DNA of 64,000 nt, taken from the NCBI GenBank assembly GCA_039881145.1, contig JAYKKI010000095.1:7182501-7246500 (forward strand), given 5' to 3'. The DNA is from Druceiella hillmani. Lineage: Eukaryota; Arthropoda; Insecta; Lepidoptera; Hepialidae. The position numbers and the translations under genes were made by a program. Shown here in pieces: positions 47,876-60,114 of this stretch. Below the pieces are notes generated by a model. The model was not told where the DNA came from, made no database searches, and saw only the letters and a list, made by a program, of their open reading frames with translations. How positions within the stretch are numbered: position 1 is the stretch's first letter; every line of letters starts with the position of its first letter.

Positions 47876-48301
47876 TCATCATCATCATCATCATATATAT
47901 TAATACGCTAAGGTTAAGATGTTACTCTCCCTTTTTAGAAAAAACCTCACAACTAATCCACATAAATTATATATCATTTTATAGATAATTGCTTGCTCTA
48001 CCGGCATCCACTACTAAAAAATTTATTATTGCTATTGTTTTTGCAAATTAATTAATTATTAAAATTATATACACAAAACAGCAATGCTGCCATCTAACGG
48101 CTCAACGTCAATATGATTGACGGTCGGTAAAATGTTTGTTTAATTTCAAATCCACTCACGTATAAATAAAGTGGCGCTTTAGCTCAATGCTTTTGATACT
48201 TGCGCCTCTATATGTCAATTTTAGTAAAATATTTGTTTGATCTGTCATCTGAGCTTCATAATGGAATAAATAATGCGAAGACTTCGCACGGGTCACGCTA
48301 G
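47876..48301 (+). mobile_element. Short non-autonomous Helitron, copy D
   Basis: Starts A|TCATCATCATCATCAT and ends GGGTCACGCTAG|T with the hairpin at 48275-48289. 426 bp, almost identical to copy A. Fourth member of the family in 14 kb. Confidence 0.9.
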
Positions 48302-48394
48302 TATCTGTATATTTATTAAATTCCCGCAGTTTATACCGCGACGATGTTGTTTCTTCTAGAAATTACAAAAATTCTCACTCGCTACCGCGCGCTA

Positions 48395-48878
48395 GAATAG
48401 GGAATTTGACTGATGTTAATAATTTTTGTAAAAATGTTTTAAAACTATACAGTAGGCTTAAAAACCTTATGTTGAAAAAAATTATGCATATAACAAACAA
48501 TTAATCGAAATTTCTAAATAGGAAAAATTGTCAATTTTTTTGTTTATTAAATTGAAAAAGTTATAAATGAATTTAGTTTCCACACTAAAAAATGAGAAAA
48601 TTGTAATATGCAATAAATAACGTAAACGTAATATTTAACCAGATACTAGAAGTATTTAATAAACTCCCTTATAATGAATACTAAATAACGCCTAGTGACG
48701 TCATAAGCCAGTTGTGTTTTGTATGGGGCGTTTTCGCGCGAATCGTAGTTCGTCAGGTTTTAAGTCGTTAAAACATTGTGATGAAGACTCCTAGGTACGA
48801 CATATTCATTTCGGCTGTTTTGAATGTTAATACTTGTTCTGTTTTAGTAATAAATAAATATAGTCAAATACCCTATTC
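48395..48878 (+). mobile_element. MITE family 2, copy 2
   Basis: Terminal inverted repeats are GAATAGGGAATTTGACT at 48395 and, read inward from the right, GAATAGGGTATTTGACTATA ending at 48878. Internal sequence matches 23800-24310. 484 bp, no ORF. This copy defines the family ends. Confidence 0.8.
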
Positions 48879-49936
48879 TGTCATTGTGAAGCTCATAAAA
48901 TATACTTTTTAAACTGGAGTAACTTTTGATACCCGTTAAACCTTTATTCGTTAATATAATATACCACACGTCCAAACTTTTCCTCAACATAACGGATCGC
49001 CGGAACATACTCGTAAGTTGGTATGTTATAAATTAATTTTTCCATCTTTTATTATTGATCTGTTTGTTTTGATTTTATCACCAACAAATTTTCGAAAGTT
49101 CTCTTCAAATTTTTCAATTTTCTTTCGGTTAATGCAATAATATGAGTTGTCGTGAAGGACGGGTTACACATTGGTATATCGCACCGTGTTGTTCAGACCT
49201 AGTTTCGTTAATTAAACACTGCTCGAAGGTAAAATCGATGTATATAGTTAAATAATGACTCGAGAACGTTATGATATACTCAGGATTCATCACAGTTATA
49301 AACAGATTAAAATGGGCAACGAAAATACATATCTAATACATATATAGCATATCATAGCAATTCTAATTTCTGGGAAACTTCAACACGCACACAGATTGGC
49401 ACGATCGTCGATATTAGTGAGACCTATTACCACTAAATGTTTCAAGCCTGCGATTCATTTCTAACAATGTATTGCACACTGGCCCAATTTTCATAATCAT
49501 TATTTGCTTAATTATTATAATTTTTTTACGAACGAAAAAGTATTTTACGTTGCGCAATTGTTGTTTACAACGGACGTGTTCATCATGCAAGCTACTGTAA
49601 AGGTGATCACGCCTCGTATCTTCTCGGGCACACCTATATACATATATGGATAAACTTGTTCAACAACTGCTCTATATAACAGCCGTCGTGCACGTTTTTT
49701 GTTCTGAGGGGACTGAAACGTTCAATTCGTGTTTATGCATTTCTAATACTAAAGAAGTTTGCCACTATCCCTATTTTAACGCAAAATAAAATGTAATATT
49801 TTCTTCATAATATTTACAAGAATTTGTTAAGAACTTTAAATATAATTTAGTCGCTTATATAACCAACTTTTATTTTCAGCTCGAAAGCAATATATCCTTT
49901 TTTATTTCCAGTGTTTCGTTAATATTCCTGTAGGAC
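48879..49936. other. Intronic stretch without recognised content
   Basis: AT-rich; no exon, TIR or tandem array supported. Confidence 0.4.
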
Positions 49937-50229
49937 GAGTTTGATTCACAATTAAATGGAACAACGTGATGTAGTATTATTTCTACTTTCTTTCAGTTCT
50001 TTACCAAGACCTAGGTTTCGTTGTATTCAGGTGGGATATTAGCAAAGAAATCTTTGCTAATATCTAAGTAACGATTTCTTTGCTAATATCCCACCTGAAG
50101 ATGATGTAGTACAACGAAACCTAGGTCGTGGTGAAGAACTTAAAGAAAGTAGAAATAATACTACATCACGTAGTTTCATTTAATTGTGAATAATGAATAT
50201 CTACAAAATTAACGCCAAATATATTCAAT
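49937..50229 (+). mobile_element. Foldback retroelement, copy 2
   Basis: The arms are nearly complete. The left starts ATTCACAATTAAATGGAAC at 49943 and the right ends TTTAATTGTGAATAAT at 50194. The centre GATATTAGCAAAGAAATC / GATTTCTTTGCTAATATC pairs closely. The tail CTACAAAATTAACGCCAAAT follows. Short flanking direct repeats ACGAGT occur at 49933-49938 and 50230-50235, consistent with a retroposition target duplication. Confidence 0.7.
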
Positions 50230-50593
50230 ACGAGTAAAATAATTAGCTTTTAATTAGAGCTAATATCGAATGATTATTAAATTATTTAAATTATGGACGT
50301 ACTAAACAATAGTTCAGCTTTATTGGGTATAAAAATTGTATTATTTTTCGTGTACTACATTATTTAATGGTAATAATTGGGAGACAACTACGGTATGTGT
50401 GCCGGAGTATTACATGACCCGTATACGTGAGAGATAATGGTTTCTCTGTCACGTGTGTAGGTTATCTCGTAACATTATAGGCTAATAATAATATAGAATT
50501 GCATATTATTGTTGAAGATATACAAAATTATGAACACTTTTTATTAACTCTGTGCAATTACGTTAACTGTAGTGAACGACGATGTCGGATAAC

Positions 50594-50857
50594 TTATTTG
50601 CTGTTCATTTTCTCTTCCTTCTGGTGCACTCTTGCAAGAAAACGTATATAATAATATCGCAAAATCGAATTAGAGAATGTAATAGAATAGAATATATAAT
50701 CTTTATTATATTTCATTTGTGTTACATAGATTTTGTCCGTCAAGTTGTCGTTGACTAAAGTGTAGTCAAACAGTATGGCGTTTAATATAGGCTGGTGTAA
50801 ATTTGATTGTGTAATAGATTTAACTACATTCACAGGTGTACAGTCTACGGTATCCAA
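50594..50857 (-). pseudogene. Unrecognised minus-strand open frame
   Basis: An 87-codon frame (begins DTVDCTPVNVVKS in a non-ATG context) is followed by an AATAAAG-like signal and an ATTCTATTCTATTAC tail on the minus strand. This would suit the 3' end of a retroelement or a processed relic. No family recognised. Probably not a functional gene. Confidence 0.2.
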
Positions 50858-51189
50858 TTTATGTTCATTATTTATCTTAAACTAATCCTTACGATAAGGA
50901 GATTCGGAGAGGAGCCACCCGATTAGATAGCCGTTTGCCTCTTTCTTAATCACAGATATAATCAATTTCTCCTGCACGCAGATAGGCACCTGGCAGGTAG
51001 GCATAATTCATCGATGGAGTGCTCATCGCGAGTACCATCGGATTTTAGTAGTTATTTCTAACATACTGTTCTACTAACATACTAACTACAATTTAAGTTG
51101 TATAATTGTTCTTAAAACGATTTAATTAATGTATAACTAATTAATCTGTCTTCACCATCGGTATGATGTTATGCCTGCATTTCAAACGT

Positions 51190-52195
51190 CTTTAGCATTT
51201 TATTATTATTATTAACTTTGATGCACAGTACATATGGCGGACTTATTGCTACATGAGCAATCTCTTCCAGTCAACCATAACAATTTGTATTGAAATTTAG
51301 TTGGTAGACTGTAAGAGATTTTACAATGAAAATTCTTAATAGCACATTAGACAAAAAAATACAAAAGTAAATTTAAAAAAAAACAAAATATTGACATGAT
51401 TTGGGATGGGAAAGACAGGAAAGGGCAAGGACACAAAGGAAAAGGTTTCAGGAGATGCAGGACTTTTTCACTCGATCTTTGAAAATATTTAGAGACGTGA
51501 TTTTCCAGATGTCAGGATCCAGGTGATTCCAAATTTTTGCTGCTTGGACAGTGAAGGATTTTTCGTAAGTGGTAGAGGTATGTTTAGGAATAAGTAGGGT
51601 GTGTGAACTTTCAGATCGCAGCCCAAGGCGTTGGGCAGACAAATCTTTAAATTTGCCACTAAGATAATTTAGGCTATGAAAATTGTTTAATATGTTAAAA
51701 AGAAGTGTAAGTATGTGAAGATGGTGTCGATCATGGATCTTCAGCCATTTGAGAAGTGACCTGTATTCAGAAATGTGATCATATTTTCTGAGGCCGAAGA
51801 TATACCGAATGCATAAATTTCGAAGACGTTCCAACTTGCACAAATATTCTTCATTAAGATCAGTATAGCACACGTCTCCATAATCGATTAATGGTAATAA
51901 AAGTGTTTGACAAAGGTAGATTTTCGTTTTAGTCGGTAGAAAATTTTGAAGACGTTTCAAAGAGTGTATCCTGTTGAAAACACGACGACTAACATCATTT
52001 ACTTGAGGCTGCCAATTAGGATTTTGATCGATCAGTAGGCCCAGGTTTTTAACAGTTGACGTGTATGGTATTATTGTACTATTTAGCACTAATTTCGGTA
52101 AACTAGGTGGGTCTACTTTAGAAGTCAGTCTTTGACTACCGATGATGATAGCTTGTGACTTAAACTCATTTTATGGATTAAACTCATCTTCCTCT
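51190..52195 (-). mobile_element. 5'-truncated Jockey/CR1-like LINE, reverse transcriptase C-terminus
   Basis: The minus-strand frame runs from 52170 to 51448 and shows the region downstream of the reverse-transcriptase catalytic core. It opens with KSQAIIIGSQRL, then VKNLGLLIDQNPNWQPQV, LLLPLIDYGDVCYTDL and AKIWNHLDPDIW. These are the usual thumb/C-terminal motifs of Jockey- and CR1-type LINEs, including the NP-KSQ-IIG stretch. The active-site FADD box and endonuclease are missing, so the copy is dead. The 3' UTR contains GGAAGAGATTGCTCATGTAGC (51275-51250 region) and ends in an (AATA)n tail near 51200. The 5' truncation is typical of target-primed insertion. Confidence 0.88.
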
Positions 52196-52357
52196 ATTAC
52201 TATTCATGCGTCAATGTTCAAGCTGCCGAACTGTGAAGTAAGTGGGACCTTGCATTTGTAACTCCCCATCGTCATCTTCCTGGTTTTTCCTCCTAAATCC
52301 TGTCCTCCTTTATTCACGTCAATATATTAAATATATATATACATACATATATATATG

Positions 52358-52393
<36 letters not shown>

Positions 52394-53914
52394 AGTGTGT
52401 TATATTGAAGTGAAATCTTTGGGCGCACCTGCGCACTTTTTCACATCAGGGAACGAAAGTAAGCCGTCACGCTCGGGTTGGTGATGCGTCATACTCGGGT
52501 TGATGACGTTGAATCGGGTAACATCGACATTGGTCAAGCTAATTCCAATTCAAAAATGATGAAATATGATCAGTTGAATGTGCACTGCATTGTTCGGGTA
52601 AACTTGGTTTCTTTGGCATCGGTCGAGCGATTTCACTGTCTAACACAGAGTGCATTCTTTCAAGAATTACGTTCTATTTTTGAATAATATTTTATTTGAG
52701 TATATTTTAATATAATACGCTAATGTTAATTTGTTTTTTTTTTAATTTTCGTATTTAAAATTTCCAACGTACCTAGTATGGTTATATTGGTTGTCAAAGT
52801 TTTCACTTCTATATTGTGGTCTTTAGCATGCTAATTTTTTTAAATTATTCGTTACTATTTTTTGGTGTTATAAGTTTGCCAGTTTTCGTTTTTTTTATTT
52901 CACTTAGCGATTGTATTCATAATATATTGTAACACATAACATATCTTTCCCAACACATAACATATTGTTAATTGGTGTTTTAATTGATTAGAAAAGGTTG
53001 CTCCTGCAGTAATAAAGTCGCCTTATGTATTCATACATTAAAGTTAGTAAATAATTTAATAAATTTGTATTTAGTAAAAAGAATTTAATTATGGTTCTTT
53101 AAGGGTAAAATGAAACCCTAACGTTATGACAAAGCCGTCCGTCCGCCGTTTGTTTTTTTTTTCAAGGGTGTGTTTGTATACGAGAGAGAGGGGCGCAATA
53201 TTTTTTAATTTACCTAGACATATGGCGTATCGTAGAAAAGAGTTCTTTGAATAAAGTTTTTTTTTCAATTCGCAAGGTAAGTGTGTCAAATTTTAAAAAT
53301 ATGTTTATATTGTATCCAAGCGTTTGTAACTTTAAATAATATATGTACGGCGCGAAACCGATTTGCATTTGACCGTTTTAAATAAATACCAATAAAAATC
53401 AGGTATCCCGGTTTTTATTGCTATTTTATACGTAATTATTATACCGGCACAAGAATCGTGGTGGCCCTTTGTCCCATAAGTGGAACATTAGAAATAAAGG
53501 GAAAAATATATAGTCAAATATTTAACCTCTATCACTCTTAAGTGTGTCTCTCAAGGCTCTGCCGGTTTGCAGCGTTTTACTCGAAGTGTGCTTGTCGAAC
53601 ACATCTGATGAAATAAAGTAAAAAAAGTTGAAAACAGCAGGAAGCAGACAGAATAGCAAGAAGATCCCACAAAACGGAGATTGAGGAGCAGTCACCGAGC
53701 TCAAAAATAGGGATTATTTTATAAAAATGAAATTACTTTAGAAATAATTGTAAAAATGAATAGGTTTCCATTCTGCTAATCTACTAAATGATAGAAAAAA
53801 GAAACGCAAAAATGGGTCTAGAATTACGAGCTGATCAACAGATCAATGCGACGGACGGAGGCATATGTGATTTTTCAATGTAAAATTTAGATCATAATAA
53901 ATATTTAAAAAAAT
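52196..53914. other. Intronic stretch with a microsatellite
   Basis: Apart from the microsatellite at 52326-52394 nothing is recognised. Open frames are short and without domains. Confidence 0.4.
52326..52394. repeat. (AT)n/(GT)n microsatellite
   Basis: A compound dinucleotide tract: TATATATATACATACATATA, then a long ATAT run, then GTGTGTGTGTGTGTGAG. Confidence 0.95.
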
Positions 53915-54375
53915 TTAAAAATTTATTATTTTTTTGGAGAAACGCTCCCTCTTTCCAAAAAGCAGTTATTAAAAAATGGATTACTTGTAAAATTGTTCAA
54001 GTTGTAATTATTTCTCTCGTTATTAAAAAATATTTAAAAATTCATTTTTTTTAGAGAAACGAATCCTCTTTCCAAAAAGTAGTTATTAAAAAATGGATTA
54101 CCTACTTGCAAAATTATTCGAGTTGTAATTATTTCTGTCGTTCTTAAAAATATTTAAAAATACATTATTTTTTAGAGAAACGCATCATCTTTCCAAAAAG
54201 CTGGTATTAAAAAATGGATTACTTGTAAAATTGTTCAAGTTGTAATTATTTCTCTCGTTATTAAAAAATATTTAAAAATTCATTATTTTTTAGATAAACG
54301 CATCCTCTTTCCAAAAAGCAGTTATTAAAAAATGGATTACTTGTAAAATTGTTCGAGTTGTAATTATTACTGTCG
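53915..54375. repeat. Tandem repeat, four ~118-bp units, just before the bHLH exon
   Basis: GAAACG(C/A)(A/T)(C/T)C, CTCTTTCCAAAAAGCAG, TTATTAAAAAATGGATTAC and TTGTAATTATTTCTCTCG recur with the AAACG landmark at 53940, 54057, 54178 and 54296 (periods 117, 121, 118). The array ends about 280 bases upstream of the acceptor of the bHLH exon. Confidence 0.9.
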
Positions 54376-54652
54376 TCAAAATTCGAGATTGCTGCGCTAG
54401 ACGGTAATAAAGCATACGCTCTCGAGTTGTGCAATAATTTAATGATTGTTTAGAATGTGTTAAATATTATTATGTACCATATCATTGTAACGTTGAAATA
54501 ATGACGAGAATAAGCTATAATCGCTAGTTGATAAGTCACGCAAAAAAGTTGGAATAATAAAGATTAAATATATGTTTCAGATAGTTATATTAAATAAATG
54601 TGCATATACGTAAACAACCAGTGGTCGTAATGAAATTTACATGCGATTGCAG

Positions 54653-54840
54653 GAACAATGAGAAGCGCAAGGAGAAGTCACGCGATGCGGCGCGCTGCCG
54701 ACGTACGCGCGAGACGCAGATCTTCGCGGAACTGGCGGAAACGTTGCCGGTGCGGCGCGAGGACGCCGATCAGCTCGACAAGGCCTCAGTCATGCGGCTC
54801 GCCATATCCTACCTGCGGGCGCGCGACGTCGTCTCCATGC
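54653..54840 (+). CDS. HIF-alpha (similar/HIF1A) bHLH exon
   Basis: The acceptor TGCGATTGCAG precedes the exon and the donor C|GTAAGT follows it. The first base completes a codon (phase 2) and the last base starts one (phase 1). It encodes the basic region [17 protein letters not shown], helix 1 ([13 protein letters not shown]), the loop ([10 protein letters not shown]) and helix 2 ([19 protein letters not shown]). This is the DNA-contacting and ARNT-dimerising bHLH of HIF-alpha. [10 protein letters not shown] and [10 protein letters not shown] are hallmark residues, and the Cys in AARCRR is as in Drosophila Sima and EPAS1. The exon boundary just before NNEKRKEK corresponds to the conserved exon 2 start of vertebrate HIF genes. 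The exon is strikingly G+C- and CpG-rich within AT-rich DNA. Open sequence upstream with an ATG at 54630 would also allow unspliced initiation. Confidence 0.95.
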
Positions 54841-57800
54841 GTAAGTGGGCTTTCCCTTACCAGCTACAGATTGTTTTTTTTAAATTGTATACTAGGCGAA
54901 GGTGACCTTTGTTCAACTCCAGCTCGTCTAACAGTAACGGAAGCTGATACTGAGAATGAACATAAAAATAATCTGTTCCAACGTCGAAGCCGTCTGTTGC
55001 TATGGATGCTAAATATGAAAAGGCCTCACGTATCCACCGCAAGCCTTCTTCAGTGATATCCTTAGACTTATTTATCAAATATTCTATCCCGAGAAGATAT
55101 CTAACGAAGAATCATTAGAGGTTGTAATCGAGGAACAAATAAAATGCCACACTCTGTATTTAATCGGTGCATATTCCCAAAAAAGGCTTTAGATTGAAAC
55201 TCTCAAATGAACATGAAACGTAGATGGTTAAAGTACAACAGCAGTGCTGATCGAATATTGGCATGACTTGGAGTCAAGGAAACTTGATGCTACCGGTATG
55301 GCGTAGCATTGTGGACGCTCTTTGCATCATGACGGGGGCATAGACAAAAAATAAAATAAAATACCTTTATTCTTTCATCTGTCTGTTCATGCTTCGATCC
55401 CAAATTTTTAACGGAAACTCTATATGTAAAGTGTAAAAGTATGTTTATTTGTTTCTTTGCGCTAATCTCTGGAACCACCACTCCTTATTTCATTTGTTTT
55501 GTTAAAAAGACGCTACAACTCATACGGGCGGAGCAGTGATAAAAATGTAACAGAAGTCGGCTTAAAATGTGCAAGGTAGAGAGAGCTCGCCAATATAACT
55601 CGACGACTGATGTCGTTTGGCGAACGGAGTGGAGACGATTTGTGATCATGGAGAGGGGGAAATAGAGGGAGGAAGCATGACTCAGCCCTATTAATAACCC
55701 TATTAATAATTAGCCCTATTTATAATAACATTCTAGCAAGTCGGATCAATTATAACTGACAAATAAAAAAAAAATAAAAAATATGTTGTAAATGATTGAT
55801 AATAACTAATTCAATTATACATACAATCATTGTAAACTGTATGTAAAATATTGATTCTTTTGAATATCACTCGATATAAACTATACTCACCCAGTATTGT
55901 AATTAGATATGACTAGTATTCATAATAAACTTACAAAAACTAATATAACTGCAGAATTTTACTTTAAAAGAATAATTTTTAGGTTATAAAAACAATGAAC
56001 AGCGCCATCTGTGATTTGTAGTTCAAATTTCAATATTCGTTTCAATGAATATCACAGATCATTAAGGAAATACCTGTAAAAATAGCCAATAGATGGCGAT
56101 AGGATAGCGTTATATGTACGTGGAAAGCTATATAATTACTGCTGAAGGTTCATGCATCAGTACAAAATAATTTTAAAAATATTATTTGGAAATTATTTCA
56201 GTGTATACATATCCAAAACGTTTATATCACATATAAACAAAGGCGGTTACTGATTATCTGCGACAATGTAGTGTACAATCATCCTCCTGCGATCCTGGCA
56301 TACTTATTTGTTACCTAAAGCGAACGAAAATAATTTATTTGACTAATTAAAAAAAGTCTCTTGCCAAAATTACTTATGTACCTAGTTTAACTAGTACATG
56401 GTTAATACCGCAATTCGTAATAACCGCAGACATTAATTACGCAAGATAGTGCAGTCGCACAAACTAACCGAATTTGTTATTTACGCAGACTAAATGTATA
56501 TTCTGAATTTACTGTGCTAATGGTTATGATGAATGTCCTCATGCAACCCCAATTGTACGTGAATTGATATTGTTCAATTCAATATTGGGCATGACTATTT
56601 ATTTCTACTTATTTCTTTGCTTAATCCATAACTTACAGTCTAAACTGACCAGTTAATATTTTTTCTTTTTCTTTTTCTATTCATTCATTTCATTTTTTTG
56701 CTATTTTCTTTCTTTTACTTCAGACAGTGGTAAAGCCACATGGAGGAAAGTTATTGTTTTAGCAGTCTATGTATGCAATGTCGTGTTCTCCCTAGCAGAG
56801 TTTATAATACTTGACGGATTTAAAACAAATGAAGTATTGTTTGATTCGTCTAAACTGTACAATTATTCTAGACAAAATCAGCATGGCGATTAAATAAGGA
56901 AAAAAATTGAGTCAGTTAAAAAAATGGGAGAGGCCTAAAAAGATAATAAACAATTTAATCATGAAAGTTGAAAAATGATCTTCACGTCTTCTCATCTTAT
57001 GTTAATTATAGATATAAAGAGCGTTAAACATTGGATTATTAAAATTATTGTAAAGTACTTATTCGTCTAATTTTTGTAAGTTATGTAGTTTCTGCATGAC
57101 TTGTTTGTAATTTTGTTTTTATTAAACGTCAAAACTTGAAATTAAAAATAATAAATAAGAAAAGGAATATCTTACTACAATTGAAATCGCTTTCTGATAC
57201 GTTAAAAACAAGTGTTTAGTCTTAGTTTTTATTTTGACGCACATAAAAATCTTGTCGTAAGAAATATTGTCTAATAAATTTTATAATTATTATATTCGTC
57301 TTAGAATAAAAACGCATTCATCGAATAGACTTAGCCACAAGTAATTAGGAAGATAACGAATATGATGTCATGCGGCATGACATGCGAGTACGGCCGATTG
57401 ATATTATTTTCCATAACGATATAACAATTACAAAAGTAATTAGAGTTTTCCTACGTATAAATCCTTCTATAAATCTGTATGATTTATTTACGTTAATGTA
57501 ACAACTTAAGACAGAAATCTTATTTCTTACTGGGTATTTTAGCCATATATTCGGGAAGGATCTGTGAATATAGTATCATAATATTGTATTATAATATTAA
57601 ATAAGCGCATACAGGACAAATCGAGTCTTAGTTTAGTTTTGATGTGAAAACGTCTTTAAAATCGATCCCGTGTGTGGGGAGGTAATCGCGCCCAAATGAG
57701 CTTCAGTTTCTGTCGAAGTAATTTAAAAATTCAAAACTTAGCTAAAAATAGACGTAATCATTTTGGTCACGATTTAATGAGGAATCTTAAGAGTTTTATG

Positions 57801-60114
57801 CACTCTTACGTACATAACTTCACAAATTCTTTAAACTTGAAGTAGGAAATAATTCGGACAAACCAAACACGTAAGGAAAACTTGCTAAAGGGACTCAAAT
57901 AATCTCAAAGATTCTTACTACACCACTATCCTGCGTCCAATAAATATAAGTTCCAAATTAATTAAACAATCAAAACGAACATTTTATTTAATTTCAGTAT
58001 ACTATGCACGATTAACGTTTTTAAGAAAATAACTACAGAAGTGTTCGACTCAACAGTTTCTGTTTTCTACGTTTTTTTTATAATGTGACATACTTGTCCC
58101 ATAATATCTTCATTATCATACAAACAAAATTGGGAAGGATGATCAAAATCCTAGTAATTCTTTATTTGGCTACAGCCTTAAGTATGCAAAATGACCCAAA
58201 AATGTGACCCCAATATCGTCATGCACGAAATATTATGAAAGAGATCAGAGTTAACGAAAGTATGTATACAAAAGAGATAGTTTAAAAAGTCCGTGTTGTG
58301 CCTTTGTGCATTTATTGCTCGTTCGACGCTTCGGTTTGCAAGCTATACGTTTGCTACAATTTTCAATAGGACTGGAATTGCCTTTTTTGTGTAATAAAAA
58401 TACAAATGAACATTTGTGCTAGAAGAAGTACATAAAATAAAAAAAGTACTCAAGATAACAACATTACTTATTCTAACATTATTTATTAGTCATTCATTGT
58501 TGACGTGTACCTTTTCATTAAAAAAAGGAAGCAACTTTGGATATTGTTTAAAAATGAAACAAACTTTTAAATATATCTGTGTATATGGATATAAACCATT
58601 TTAACGTAATTTACTGCGCTTACAAACTAAAAAGTACGTATCGTTTGAATAACATACAATACTTTATATTAATTACGGGCGACAACACTAAATAGGACTC
58701 AAAGCGACAGTTGCGCGTGTATTTGTGCGTGCGTGCTTTTATTTACCTTCGTGTTGGCACGTGTTCGTTTGCCTTTAGTGCAAGAAGCGGTGTAATAGAG
58801 ATGTCTGTAATATTTGGTGGATATTTTATGAGCAGTGTTAATTCACTTGTACGACGTACGATCCAGGCTGGACACTCAAGACCATGCTTTGTCACTAACT
58901 AAATATAGTTTGAGTTGGCCCACACAGTTTAACGTGTTCATAATTGCATAAGTAAATATTGTATAATTATACAAGCCCCTTCATAATATGTATTGACTTT
59001 GGTGGGGTTCATAATACACATTGACTTTGTCTGGGATCAAATAAAAAACCGAAACAATTTTTTTAGAATTGTTGTATGTTTGCTACAGCATCACGTAAAA
59101 GCTACTGGATTTTTTGACCGATTTGAATAAAGATTACGCTTATAATTATGTTTAGGTTTTATATTAAATCTAGACTATATCAAACATTTTCTGAGGGACT
59201 CGAAATTCGATTAAGTGATCCTCTCATAGTGATCAAAGATTAAATTTCAAGCCTAGTTACGAGTTCCTTATGTGCTGGTATTTTGAGGTGCAAATATTAC
59301 TTTGACCCACAGATAGAATATTTAATATTCATTCTGTAAAGTCATGATATTTCATATGTGGCATCCATGTAAGAAGCTCCACACTACGTACTATGTGCGA
59401 TATCTACTAGATGTATCGACAAAATACTTCAAGTTAATGCTCTGTGCCTTGTTTGTTTGGAAATTTGGATCTCAGCAATTAATACTTGATAGCTCAAAGA
59501 CTAAGGTCATTAATAATTGACTGAAAACGATGGTTGAAATAGCTGAGCTGACAGAAAGATACTTTTTTACCAAATCGATGAAATTTAAAAATAAGCCAAA
59601 TATAATCCCAAATATATTCATAAGCTGAAGGATACCCAGAAAGGCACCCAAGATTTACATGTTATTGAAATAATATAAGAATGAAAGTGTTGTCAATATA
59701 ATTCACCTCTTATGAAACTATACTCTGTACTGCAACCATAAACTTTCATCCCATCTACACGACGATTACTTGCAGTTACGAATCACTAAGAATTGCATAG
59801 GTGATGAATAAGCTGGCAATAATAAAAATTGAACTGGATAATTGCTCATTACGACTCCAATTGCACAAAAATGCACAACCAGTTTAAAGTTCGGGGAGTT
59901 ATTACTCGAAACCCTCCGTCATTCACTACACTAACTCGTCTTGGTGCCAACATTTTTTTCCTGAATCTGGAAATACTTTACAAGACAAAAATTTTATTCC
60001 TCGGAGGTAATAGAAGTTTAAAAAATTCATCAATTCCTGTTCATCAATTTTTTACAACAACAAGAATCAACTGTTATGGAAATGGCAAGAAAGCATTGAT
60101 AATAGAACCTTATT

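Larger units (their letters stand above)
2899..54652 (+). other. Giant first intron (if the 2288 exon belongs to this gene)
   Basis: The interval runs from GTAAGT at 2899 to TGCGATTGCAG ending at 54652, about 51.7 kb. It holds no long conserved coding exon on either strand. Its content is overwhelmingly repeats, listed separately. If transcription instead starts at the 41.5-kb candidate promoter, the first intron would be about 13 kb. The first in-frame codon after the donor reading frame is TAA, so retention of this intron would end the protein immediately after residue 204. Confidence 0.5.
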
